Positions 23,000 through 34,300 of a stretch of 64,000 nucleotides of DNA are shown in pieces. The notes below the pieces were generated by a model. It saw only the letters and a program-made list of their open reading frames with translations, did not search any database and had not been told where the DNA came from. The stretch lies in contig BRXU01000040.1 in assembly GCA_030267565.1 (NCBI GenBank), positions 62,001 through 126,000 on the forward strand. Direction: 5' to 3'. Made by a program: the position numbers and the translations under genes. The first letter of the stretch is position 1; the number at the start of each line of letters is the position of its first letter. This stretch comes from Pleodorina starrii. Taxonomy: Eukaryota; Chlorophyta; Chlorophyceae; Chlamydomonadales; Volvocaceae.

Positions 23000-23300
23000 G
23001 CTGCTGGCCCTGGCCTGCACACTGACGTGCTCGGCCGCAGGCGTGCGCGTTGCAGCTGCTTGCGTGCCTGGCAGGTACGGGTACGTCGGCTCTGGGACGC
23101 CTGTGAATCAGCGCACTTGGGCCCCCATGCGGCTATCCGTGTGAGGGGGGTTGGGGCCCATTTAAAGGTTGGTTAGGCGTCGTTGCTTCCCTGATCTAGC
23201 TGTCTGCTCCACAAACCGTGCCTGTCGTACTCGAAGAGCAAGGGAGTTGAGTGTGCGGCTGCGGTTTAGGTTGGGCTAGAGGCGCAAAGCCAGGGCTGTA
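23000..23300. repeat. Dispersed repeat X, copy 3 (internally deleted)
   Basis: This matches X on both sides but passes from GATCTAGCTGTCTG directly to CTCCACAAACC, losing about 145 bp present in the other copies, including the GGCCGGCCGGCC segment. It lies at the same place within duplication copy 2 as X copy 1 does in copy 1. Confidence 0.8.
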
Positions 23301-23380
23301 CCCGTCCAGCTACACGCAATATCCATGACAGTGCGGCTCAGCGCGTGAAGAATTTTCACTTGCAGTACGTTTCGCCACGG

Positions 23381-23385
23381 TTACA
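23381..23385 (-). terminator. Candidate polyadenylation signal (TGTAA) of GST copy 2
   Basis: Minus-strand TGTAA about 540 nt beyond the GST copy-2 stop, conserved with 11033-11037. Confidence 0.35.
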
Positions 23386-23925
23386 GCCACGGTTGGCTGG
23401 GTTCTATGTTAAACTTGTGCCGCTCGGCGATGTTGTCCGTCAACTGACATCCTCGAGCGGCTGATCAACAGCCCAGATGACGACACACTCGCGTTTCACT
23501 CCCGTCTACTTTCAGGCCCTGTCTCAGACCCTGTCTCTGACCCACCATCAAAACAACGCAAAAGGCATCCAAGCCCCTTTGGCGAACCACATTAATGTGC
23601 ATCACGGCTGCCCGTCTGTGCTGTCGCAATCCCCATCGGACCCCCACACAACCCCTCCCCCCGCAATCCCAGTACGGATACCCTCCGACGAACGCGTGGA
23701 AAAGTCAGTGCAAGCATGTGTCCATGCCTGAGCGACGAAGACACCTGCACTTTTGCGTGCATTCAATTGCCGCAATGGCGTCCCGGTCACGCGTGACACG
23801 GATGCAGCCAGCCAACAACAACAACTCCTCGCCCCGCCCATCCAATTCAACCGGCAGCAATCCGACCCAAGTTCAGCAACCCCCCGGCAGCCCCCTCACG
23901 CCTCACGCGGCGGCCCCCTCTCGCC

Positions 23926-26900
23926 TCACGCGCTGTCGGGCTTGAACGCCGCCCGGTACCCCTCCCCCCGTTTCTCGTAGTAAGCCTTGATCGCCGGCAG
24001 CGAGGCGATCTTGTTGCGGAAGGCCTTGAGCACCGGGTACTGGTCCATCATGTTGGTGGGGACACCTGCGAGCGGGTGAGCGGGCGGGGCCGTTGATGGG
24101 GGTGAGGGTCTTGGTGGTGGGGAGGGGGAGGGTAACGTATGGCAGTCCTAACAAAGAGGCGGGAAGCGGACGTTGGGGGGGGGGCAGGTTGGGTTGTGCG
24201 CAAGCAAACCCAGATCCTTGTGACTGCGAACACCGTATTTCTGGTGGGAGCAGAGAGGGGTAGAGCCCCGGGAGTTGTCGGCTGGAGACCACCGCATCAG
24301 AACGTGCACGACTCCTCGTGCCTCGCTGCCGCAATGCAACACATTCGCTCGCAAACCCACGACTCCGGCCGCCCCTCACCGTCCAGGAAGCCGCTGACGA
24401 GGTTCGACAGACCCGCGAAGATCGCAATATCTCCGTACGACAGTTTGTCGCCCGCCACGTACTCGCCCGACGACTCCTGACAGGCGGGGTCACGGGCGGG
24501 GTGGGTGGGTGGGTGGGTGGGGGGGGGCCATGGCAACAACAGCGGGGAAGGGGAGGGGCGAGCTGGACCCTACAACCCCCTACGAGGCAGCATACGCCAG
24601 CGGAGTGCGACCCGACCGCGGGGAGGGGGGTCCGCCGGGGGCATGGCGGTCCCTGCACCCCCCGCCCCACATTCGAAGCAGCTACGGCTCAGCCACCCAG
24701 GAAAGGGCCTCCGCCAGAGGGCCGGCACCGGCACCAGCGCCGCACCGGCCCCCTCCCCCCCTCCGAGTGACGCCACGGAATGCAGTGCCACGTCCCGGTG
24801 GGGGGTGGGGGGGGTGATGGCCGGCGCCCTCGTTGCAGGGCAGCAAGCTGCTGCCTGCGTTCCCCGCCGCCAATTATCAGTACCCTGATGTCGTGATGTG
24901 TACGGCACGGTGCTACGGTGGCACGGCATGGAGTGACGAGCCGCGGCAAACATCGCCAGGAAACGGGCACCTCCCCCCGCCCCCAGAATGATCCCAAATG
25001 AAAATACCGAACGATTAAGAGCCTGCCTGGTTGACTGTCGACAGAAGATGCGCCATCTGAGCAACTGCTCCACCAGCAGTGCAGCGCATTGCAGTACAGT
25101 GCAGCATCCCTGTATCCTGTACCCTGGCCAGCGACAGCCCCCGACAGCCCCCGCCGGCCTACACCTGGTTCAGCCCGCCTGCATCCAAACCACCACCCTT
25201 CCCGCCCTCCTGCTCCATCCAACCCCCCCCCCACCCCCCTCCCCCCCACCCCACCAGTAGCTTGGCCAGCTGCTGCAGCTTCTCCCCGACCTTCCCCGCC
25301 AACAGCTCCTGACGAGCCGTGACCTTCTCCTCGGGGGACATCCGGAAGGTGGGAGCGTACAGCTGCGTGCCGGGTGTGTGTGTTTATGCGCCCGGAACAA
25401 GGGGCGGAAGGGGAAGGGGAGGGGGAGGGGGAGGTGGGGTGGTGAGAAGAGGTGGGGTGGTGAAGAGGGGGTTTGAAGCACAGGAATTACGGTGTTATGA
25501 AAGGGGGCAGGGTGCCGGTGCCGGGCCGGGCTACGGACCGGGACCCGGGAGGGGGGCAGCGGATGCGGGCGGGCAGCGCATCGCAGTCGGCGGCGGATGT
25601 GGGCGTGAGCGCGAGTGGCGGGGGCCCTGTGGCCCTGTGACCCTGTGACCCTGTGACCCTGTGACCCTGTGGCCCTGTGGCCCTGTGACTCAGGCTGGAT
25701 GTGAGTTGGATGGGCACCTGGGTAGAGAGCTCACCCAAGGGTGGTTGGCGTGGGAAGGGTCCCTCCGGGGCCCCCGCGCCCCTCGCCAGAGCAGTGGAAA
25801 TCCCCTCGCCAACCCTTCACCCCCACGCCATGCCAGTTGGCAGTGAGACCTCCGCGATACGATACGCCCTCCCAGGGTCCAGGACCCACAGACCCACACA
25901 CCCACAGACCCAGGGCCCGCTGGAGCGGGGGGGTTGGAGACAGCCACGCTAGGGCAGGCGGAGTGCGCCGCGCAGCTCAAGTACACGGGGTCCCCCCGGG
26001 TTATCCCCCCCCCCCCCCCCCCCCCGGAAGGTCGACGGCGGCTTCCCCAGTCCGACCCGCCATCTCCATCACCCATGCAGGAGGAAACAGGCAGCTCTCC
26101 CCACCTCCTCAATCCCCTCACCCGCAGTCATACCCAACAAGTTTGGTCGGCCAGGTGCCACATCGCGGGTCGGTCGTCTCCTGACACTCGTATCCCTCTG
26201 GGCCCTAGCCACATTCCCTAGCCCTTCAGTCAAAACCATGTACGCTAGTCCAAACCCAAAGTCAAATCCCCCAGCCGCCCAGTGTCCCCCCCCGCGCCTC
26301 GCCAGCCCCTTGCTAGCCCCTCGTCTCGTCTCGTCCCGTCTCGTCCCGTCTCGTCCTGCCATGTCCCCACTCACGTCCCACGTGTCGGCCAGGTGGAACA
26401 CCGCCTGATCCGCCAGTGCCGCCTGCAGGGGGTCCTCCGGGTACAGACCCGCCAGCTTGGCAGTGTAGCGGTCTGGGGGGGGGGGCAGCAGAGGAGGGGA
26501 GGACCGCGAGGGGAGGGGAGGGGTCATGGGGGGGGGGCGCAGCAGAGGAGGGGAGGACCGCGAGGGGAGGGGAGGGGTCATGGGAGGCGAGCTAGCATGG
26601 AGGTGGAGCCGGGGTGGGGAGGGAGGGAGGAAAGGGAGGAAAGGGAGGAAAGGGAGGAAAGGGAGGAAAGGGAGGAAAGGGAGGAAAGGGTGAAGGTGCG
26701 CAGCAAGGGCCATGGGAGCTTGGTCAGGTCAGATAAGTGGCGAGCCGGCTGTATATGAGAAGAATATGAGAATGACATATATGGTGATGGAGGGCGTGGG
26801 GCCCAATTTGGTGGTGGGGGAGGGCAGCGGAAAGGGCGCGGGCAGCGGTTGGCTGTGCCGGCATGCCGCAGCAGTTCTACAACGCCACCGATAGCCTCCG

Positions 26901-27294
26901 ATTGCCTGCAGGAAGCACTGCGCACATGCCTGTGACATTGGTCAATCGAGTGGTTTGCTTTCCTACAGTAGGGCTCACCGATGGCGCCGCTCTGGGCCAG
27001 CATCTTTCCGTCCGGCAGCTCGAGGACTGGGATCTGGCCAAACGGCATCTTGGCCTTGTGCTCGGGCCAGGTCTTGAATTCATAAAGGACCTCCTGTGAA
27101 TACCAATCACAACATGTGGCGGACTCAGGGCTGGTCGCGCCCTTCCGCGATAACTTCCGCGACCGTCGTCCTGGGCTCGGTTTCCAAACACCTCGTTCCC
27201 TTACCTCGTGCGGTACGTTCCCGATAGTGAGACACAGGCGCGCCACCTCAGCGCGGCCAGGCATCTCGAAATAGTGTAGTTTGAGCGGCGCCAT
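23926..27294 (-). CDS. Glutathione S-transferase (sigma-like), copy 2
   Basis: Six exons: 27294-27205, 27093-26979, 26472-26375, 25362-25255, 24476-24380 and 24065-23926, with exon lengths and phases identical to copy 1 (215 residues). All splice sites are GT-AG; intron 4 begins GTGGGG. Five conservative replacements separate the two products: L11M, F103Y, L175M, Y185F and T214S. The likely catalytic Tyr8 and the AQSGAI glutathione-site motif are kept. Exon 2, 3 and 5 products are identical. Introns differ more, including a C-run near 25990-26025, a duplicated G-rich stretch of about 60 bp (26470-26590) and a 9-bp GGGAGGAAA repeat. Both genes therefore look functional. Confidence 0.93.
25624..25690. 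repeat. 10-bp tandem repeat (CCCTGTGACC) in GST copy-2 intron
   Basis: Six to seven units of CCCTGTGACC/CCCTGTGGCC. The array is absent from the matching intron of copy 1, so it arose or was lost after duplication. Confidence 0.75.
26625..26692. repeat. 9-bp tandem repeat (GGGAGGAAA) in GST copy-2 intron 2
   Basis: About seven units of GGGAGGAAA lie between exons 2 and 3 and are missing from copy 1. The resulting Glu-Glu-Arg frame is not coding. Confidence 0.8.
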
Positions 27295-27820
27295 TCCGAA
27301 TGTTTCGGCGGATGTCAACTGGTCGGAGTGTTTTAGGGCCTGAACACTGTGAAGTGGAGGCATTTAAAAATATATATAACACCGTGAGAGTTGGTACGGG
27401 CGCACAACGTGGGCCCCGTATGTATGGTGTGTCCAACCAGCAGGCTTGAAGTCGCCTGACGCGCACTACCGGTACTCAGATGTGCACGCATCTGATAAAA
27501 ATATGCAGTTATTCTTTACAAGTCAAGTCAAGTGGTGTCATAAGTTGGCGTAACTGCGTAATCGGCAAGTGCTTTGTCACGCCACGCGCGCAGCACGATC
27601 ATAGCGCGGCATACGACGGCGGGTCACCGTCCGGGGCCGTTCCAGTCGTTTAACCCCTGAACCCGACGCCCCTTAATGCATTGGGTATGAATATGCATGT
27701 CGTATAAGTGTTCGCCGGCGTGGGGGGCTTTCTGGGTCCATTCTAGGGTGAGGGCACCGCTCTCGTATTGTTTAACAGCCACGAGTCTGCTATTGTAGTC
27801 CGTTCGGGCAAACGATGGGT

Positions 27821-27856
27821 CGTAGTTCCGTACTTTCCGCGGCGTACGGAACTACG
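27821..27856. promoter_or_regulatory. Perfect 13-bp inverted repeat upstream of pherophorin gene
   Basis: CGTAGTTCCGTAC (27821-27833) and GTACGGAACTACG (27844-27856) are exact inverse complements around a 10-nt loop, about 520 bp before the ATG at 28378. It could be a cruciform, a dimeric factor site or a relic of a small inverted-repeat element. Role unknown. Confidence 0.5.
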
Positions 27857-28377
27857 GATTCCTGGAGTGGGATTCCAACAACCGAACATCGCCTGCCCGC
27901 ACGCGCGGCTGCCCGCCATCCGTTTCGTTGCGCGTCAGGGTTTCCTGATGGACATGAAAAGTCAGGCGCCTATTGCAGCCTTTCGTTGCTGTCAACGACT
28001 ATGCAAATATTCAAGATCTTTTCGCAGCTGAATCTGGGCTGTGCTGCTATATATCCCTGCGATAAAGTAAAAATACCGCTATCCCTTTATAACTGACGAC
28101 AAACTTGTTGGATTTCCAATTATCGTTTCCCGGACAGCGACGTACTAGGTTTCGATCCCAGACATCAGATGTACGGTATGGTGCGGAAACGGTTCTTGCC
28201 GGATAAGGCCGGAAATGTCAGATAACCTACTCCGTCTCCATTTCGAGCATGAGCAACGAGGTTGTCGCTATGTCGGGACTGTGACATTGGTTTCCGGGCG
28301 CCGGGACAAAAATCGCATCGCAGCGGCCCTTGTGGACGCGAATTACACAACACTAGCATCCGTGTAGGACTACCGCC

Positions 28378-31300
28378 ATGATGCGCCCTTTGGTCGCTCT
28401 GATTGTCGCTCTTATAGCGAACGGCATCTTGCAGGCCCGTGCCAGCCACTTCCGGGCCGGCATCATTGAGTATCGCGTCAACACAACAGTTCCTGACACA
28501 CTGGACATTACAGTCACAACAAGCTGGAGGTAAGCCAAAGCTGAGATATGTTATACCAGCGCATAGCGTTGTTCGTTAGTCTGACCGCTCGGGCTCTCTG
28601 TTTCGCCGCACTACTCCGCCCCTCGCGCATCGGGGTCTGGGGGGGCCGATTGGGGTCGGTTTCACATGGATTCGCCTGGATTGGACTGGAAACAACGTCT
28701 TTAAAAGAACCAATTCTCAAACCTGCGTAAATCTAATTACTAGAAAAGCGTGTGTCGAACTTTTACTAGTACGGGTAGGTGCGCCCAATATGACACAACC
28801 CGTATTAGATCTTGCTCCGACTCATTGCCATTTCTGTTACAGATTAGAATGCTGTGCTAGAAGAGGCCTTGCTTCGCAGGAGCAGGCCTCACGAACCGAA
28901 AGAGAGAAACCACGAGCGAGAACTATAACGCGGGCGACGCCCAGGGAGGGCGGGCGGGAGCGCGTGCTGAACAACAAAAACAAGATAAGGATCTAAACTA
29001 CCACGCGCTACTTATGCGGTCTTGAGGACACGGACCGCGGGCCGAGCATCTGTCCAACTGGCGGCCCCGAAGGCATTACTCAATCGTAAGCCCGCATTAT
29101 GAAACAAGAATTTATTTTGTGGTGATGCTGCACTCACAAATCCCCAAACATTTATCCAAGACGTACAATACCGGTAGTACGATTGACATGCAGTAATTTT
29201 TCATGCGCGGAATTGCCAAGCGTGTCCGTGCCCGCAACAGCGACAACATTGTTTCTAGCCGTCCACTTGTTGCCCGAAGCATTGCACCGGGAGCAACTGC
29301 CGCACCCAAACTATCATTTAGCTGAGCGCATATATCATACATACAAACATCCTTGAAGGATACATCAAGGATTAGATGCCTCTGGGCAAGCACGCAGCTG
29401 GGGGCTCCGAGAATGGACCCGCCGGGCCGCTCGCACAACCGCGCCAGGCCGCGCGGGAAGCCTCTCCCGCTGAACTCCGGCGGCAGCGGCAGTGGCAGTG
29501 GCAGCGCGGGGGTCATGGTCGCTAAGGTCATGGTCGCCCGGCAGGATGCCTATATGCTATATCTTGAGACTAGGATGCAGGGGGAGGTGTTCCCGGCAAC
29601 TTAACCGCCTTTCCGCATTGAGTTTTCTGTGTGTGTCACGTTGGGGGTACCTCGCTGTATCAGAATGGGATGCGGGTACCCTACCCCGTTTCTCGTGGGC
29701 TATTTCCTGCTAATGTTCAAACTGTGAGCTGGGATGCGAGCGAGGTACAACTAACACTTATGTCATATAGCCTTCACGGCTGGCTCAGCTATGACGTCCG
29801 ACGACACGGGGACAGCGAGGGCTACAGAACGGGCTTCGTGCCGACTGAACGGGAGAGGGGATGCTGCTCTGCCTCGGGCCTTACACTACTGCGAACACGT
29901 CCTAACATAGCAACGTGTGCATCTCGCGCCCAAATGTACTCACACTCCCGAGCCATGCAGATATGACGACACAGACTCTGTTAACGTCAAGGCCGTCAAT
30001 ACCAGCTACTTCAACCCCGCCGTCAACCCCGTCCTTTTCGACACCAGTTTAGACGATGTTGTCGGCACCGGCTATGACGCCGCTGGCAGAGCATATAGAA
30101 CGGTCAGGTGCGTACATCAGCTGAATTATAATTATATCCGAAATACTTCAATAATGTTGTTATTTCGCGCTTCCGGCGGCCGCTCGTTGGCCGCGACTGC
30201 CATGTATACCAGCTACGCTGAAGTGAACTAACTTAACAGATCGACCGCCCCGAACTATTTAACATGCGCTTTAACATGCGCTTGTACCGAACATATAAGT
30301 GATGTGATGGCCTGCTCTCTCGACTTCTTCTATCGGGCTCATGGGGCCACGCACCACACGCGTAACTGGGGCGTCAAGCCCTGTCAAGCCGTAAACCCAT
30401 CGACCGTTTTGCTACGTAGTGCACATCTCCTTCGAGTCTCCGCGCGTCCGTGCTCTGTTATTACCGGTAGATTCGCATTTATGTGCACGCCATACCCTCG
30501 AACCGCCGGCATCCGCGCGAACGCGCGGCGCCTACCTATCGGTTTCATACACCGGTGTTCGCCGCCTTCGCCACCTGCCTACCAACTGCACAACCCTTTG
30601 CTGCTGTCTCCCCGCAGGACGGCCGGCAGCATGTCGCCCATTTCCACCGCTCCTACCGAGATCTACGTATTCGGTTGTTGTCGCATTGAAGGCCTGCTCT
30701 TCTCTGCGGATTCCGTCCTGTTCAAAACCCTGTACGTGCCAGGTGTGGACTCCTCCATCCTGACCCAGGCGCCAGCGTTCATCTTAATCGGTATGTCGGC
30801 GCCAGGGGTGAGTAGCCAATGCTGCAGCCGGCTAGCAATGGGGATTTCGATGGGGATTGGGATCTGTACCAAAGGCACGCAAGCAAAGCAAGCGGCGGGC
30901 CAACGGAGAGACAATAGAATACGACCACAGAGAGACAACAGAATACCACCCTCCTGCCCGCACATCTTTGGCCACTTGCCCTTTTTGGGCGGGGCCCCAG
31001 CGCGAAACGCCCAGGGGGGCCCCACCCTATAGGATTGCCCGTAGCCATAGCGCACCTTACGGGCATTTCGGGCATTTCGCTGCCGGTTGTCCGCGCTCAC
31101 GTTGCGTGCGATGCATCGGGAATGCTGGGAACCCGTCCAACGCCAACCTCCAAAAGGCCTCCTTGTTCTCGTTGTCCCACCGAAGTTGCCACATGTGTCT
31201 CACAGTGCGCCGATAATCCTTGAGCATTGCCGCCATTGTTTCCTCAGGCAGTTGCTCGTCCAACGCATCCCAAATGAAATCCAGATGCTTGGCAGAGATA

Positions 31301-34300
31301 GAAGCGGAGGCCTTACCCCGATAAAATGGTGTCCGTAGCCGTACCATAGCGCCTCTAGCGCAGCTAGAAAAGCGGAGGCCTTACCCCGATAAAATGGTGT
31401 GTGTATGTGTGTGTGTCTGTAGTTTTCCGGGATAAAATGATGTCCATCCGTAGCCGTAGCGCCTCCAGCGTAGCTAGAGAAGCGGAGGCCTTACCTCGAT
31501 GGAATGGTATCCGTATTAATTAATTTCAGAGGAGCTGGATAACAGCTACATAGTGCGATTGCCTAGGAAGTGCCTGAATTTGTGACCGGAAGGAAGCGAA
31601 CGGAAGCGAAAGCGCAAGCGTGGAAGCGTTAGGCGTCGCATGTTGCATGTATGTCGCAAGCGGAAACGGAAGCGCAAGCGCGGAAGCTGAAGCATGTATG
31701 GAAGCGCAAGCGGTCATCCAGCGGTTCCTAGCACTCAACTCCACCCGTTAGGTTTGTCGTTATCGTCCATAGCCGTCACTTAACCCGGTGCGCTATAGTG
31801 CCTTAACCCAGTGCGGAAATGATATATAGGTATGATGACATCAAGGACTTGCTTTGTGATGTTAGTTTTGCATTTGAGCATTGGAAAAGTTGGAAAGGGT
31901 AAAGTTGGAAGAAAGTCTCCGAGACCCATACCCAGCCACCCACCCCCCTGCCGTACAACCAAGGCCATACCTTTTTATACCCAGGTCCAAATTCACTTCA
32001 GGAAACATGTTTGGACTCCTGATGCAAAGAGCTTTTGATTTCAAGCGTGGGGTAATTATTTTGGTTTCCTGCCCCCCCCTGGGGCCCCACCTTTTTTCGG
32101 CTTCAAGGAAGTAAGCCGACGCCAACCCCTTGTCAGATCAGCAGTCCGTCCTTTGTGCTACCCTTTTAAAGCACGCGTATGTCTGCGTCATTGTTCTGCC
32201 GATGCCTGCTGCTGCAACCCCAAACCCCGGGCCCCGCCCTCCCCCGTGTCTCACTCCGTCCATCGTGCCGGCTGCTGCTGCGCGCGCGTGTTTGCGCGTT
32301 GCATTTGCATATGCACACATACAGGCACTCGCTTACACCTTCGTGCCTGCCGTCAGCACGCGCGGCGCCGCCCTTGATTGCGCCATCAACACAGCGCTGG
32401 CCTACACGCCAACGGTGAGATGGATATATAGATATCGTTCGCTCCCGATAGCTTACGCACACGGCCAACCCGCACGCCTTCCCTCGATCTATCGCTTGAG
32501 CACGCCCTGCAACTTTATTCCAGCCTTCGAACAGCAGACTGTCTTGCGGCCATTGCGCGCAACCTGGTCTTTTTTCGCGCCCTCCAAACACGCGGTGGCA
32601 TTCACGCTAATCAATTGCGGATACGTGGGAGGTAGCTGTTATGATGTCTGTATGATACAAAACCTTTGGCCCCTCGTATTGTACAATGTACATGATACAT
32701 GTGCAGCAACTAACGTATTCAATGGTCAAGCATTCTCGAGAACACCTCGAGAGACCCACCCGAGCTATCTAGCGTACCCGAGCGCACGACCAATCCGGAC
32801 ACATGCCTACGTGGCAACTAACCGCTGTCGGTTATCTTTGCTTACATGTATGTGTGGTGTCGACGCAGGGGGAGCTCACGGCATCTGCGGTGCCGGGAGG
32901 ATGTAGGTGGGTGCGTCGGCTGGCTTGCAGGAGGGTGCTTGGTCGGGGGATCACAGCAGGTAGCAGGGAGCCGCGCGGAAGGCGGGGACGACGCAGCACG
33001 GAAGGCGGTTGGGACCAGGGTGGCTATCTTAAGATATGAATATATATTCGGGAGACAATTTTGAAAATCCGAAGATACTTTTGCCGTGCAAAAAGCTGAA
33101 GGTAATCCGGCCTCACAGGTGGGCATGATATCTCCCGGGGCCGTGTTTAGCCGGGAAAATCCCCTCCTAGACAGATCCTGATGACAGATACTCTCAGCGC
33201 TTCATTCTGAGCCAGGAGTATCTTTGGCCGTATGTAGATACTCAGCAAAATAAGATAGCCTGTTGGGACGTCAAGCATACACTGATTACGTCTTTGGGGA
33301 GGACCCGTATCGGGGGCATGGAAAGGTTGGGCAGGCATGTTGACGTTAGGCTGGCTGGAGGTCTTCCTATGATAGACCTTGGGACTTAACGGACACACTT
33401 GTGTGTTCCTGTCATGTGCTCTCCGTCCTGCGTACATACTCCTGCCATGCGTACCGTATTCTGAGATGCGTTTCCTAATCAGGCATGTGAGACGGATGCC
33501 GGCCCGCATTCCCGCCCGGCCATCCATCCATCCACCCTCCTAGCCGTTTTCCAGCTCACTCACCCAGCCACCCAGCCACCCGCCCACCGACCCACCCGCC
33601 CGCCCCCCTCCGGCTTCCCGCTCCCCAAACTCCACACCCAATACCACACACCCATACGTACATGCACGGCCCCCAACCTCGACGCCACTCATCCTTTCAC
33701 CTCGCTCGCCCACCCACGTATGCGCACATTGCTGCTGCTGTGGGTGCTGTTGCTGTTGTACGATTGCCGCCACAGTATCGGCTGGGACACCTCAAAGTAT
33801 TCACTGGGAGACACCGTGGGAGTGGGGCTGCGCGTCTCAGAGCCCTCCACCGGCCAGTACAACGACATTACTTTCCTCATGGTAAGGCGGCCCGTATGTC
33901 ATTGGCCCTAGTAACGAGCATTCCGACCCAACTCTGAAATGCATCTTTGCACGTACCTCGCATACGCACACATGTGTTTCCGGTCGCTGTCGGTCCGTTC
34001 TGCCTAAATGGCCCCCCGCCTGGGATGGTTTCCTGCCGGCGGCGGATAAGCAACATACAGCTGGCTCACCATTCGGTTAGGCAATCCAACCCCCAAGGAT
34101 ACCACCTGCGAGAAGGTAGGATCTAGGATGTCAAACAATTCATCTCGTACGAAATGGTTATCACAGATTCGAGATAGATAGGCGGGGTTTTGCGGTGGCA
34201 CTGCTGACGCCTCGCCCAAGCCATGCATTCGGGTTTTGGCCCGCGGATAATCAGTGAACCCTCATCCAATACTAATGCGCTCAACCTCCACGTACGTGGC

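Larger units (their letters stand above)
18682..27786. repeat. Segmental duplication, copy 2 (about 9.1 kb)
   Basis: The second copy of 5819-15329, in direct orientation, ends after GCCACGAGT at about 27786. Gene order inside is unchanged: unknown gene, array, X, GST. It is about 400 bp shorter than copy 1, largely because the array has three fewer units and X has an internal deletion. Confidence 0.9.

Noticed and set aside
28150..28175. B-box-like GGTTTCGATCCC on the plus strand
   Set aside because: One extra T in the box and no matching acceptor or D arm upstream.
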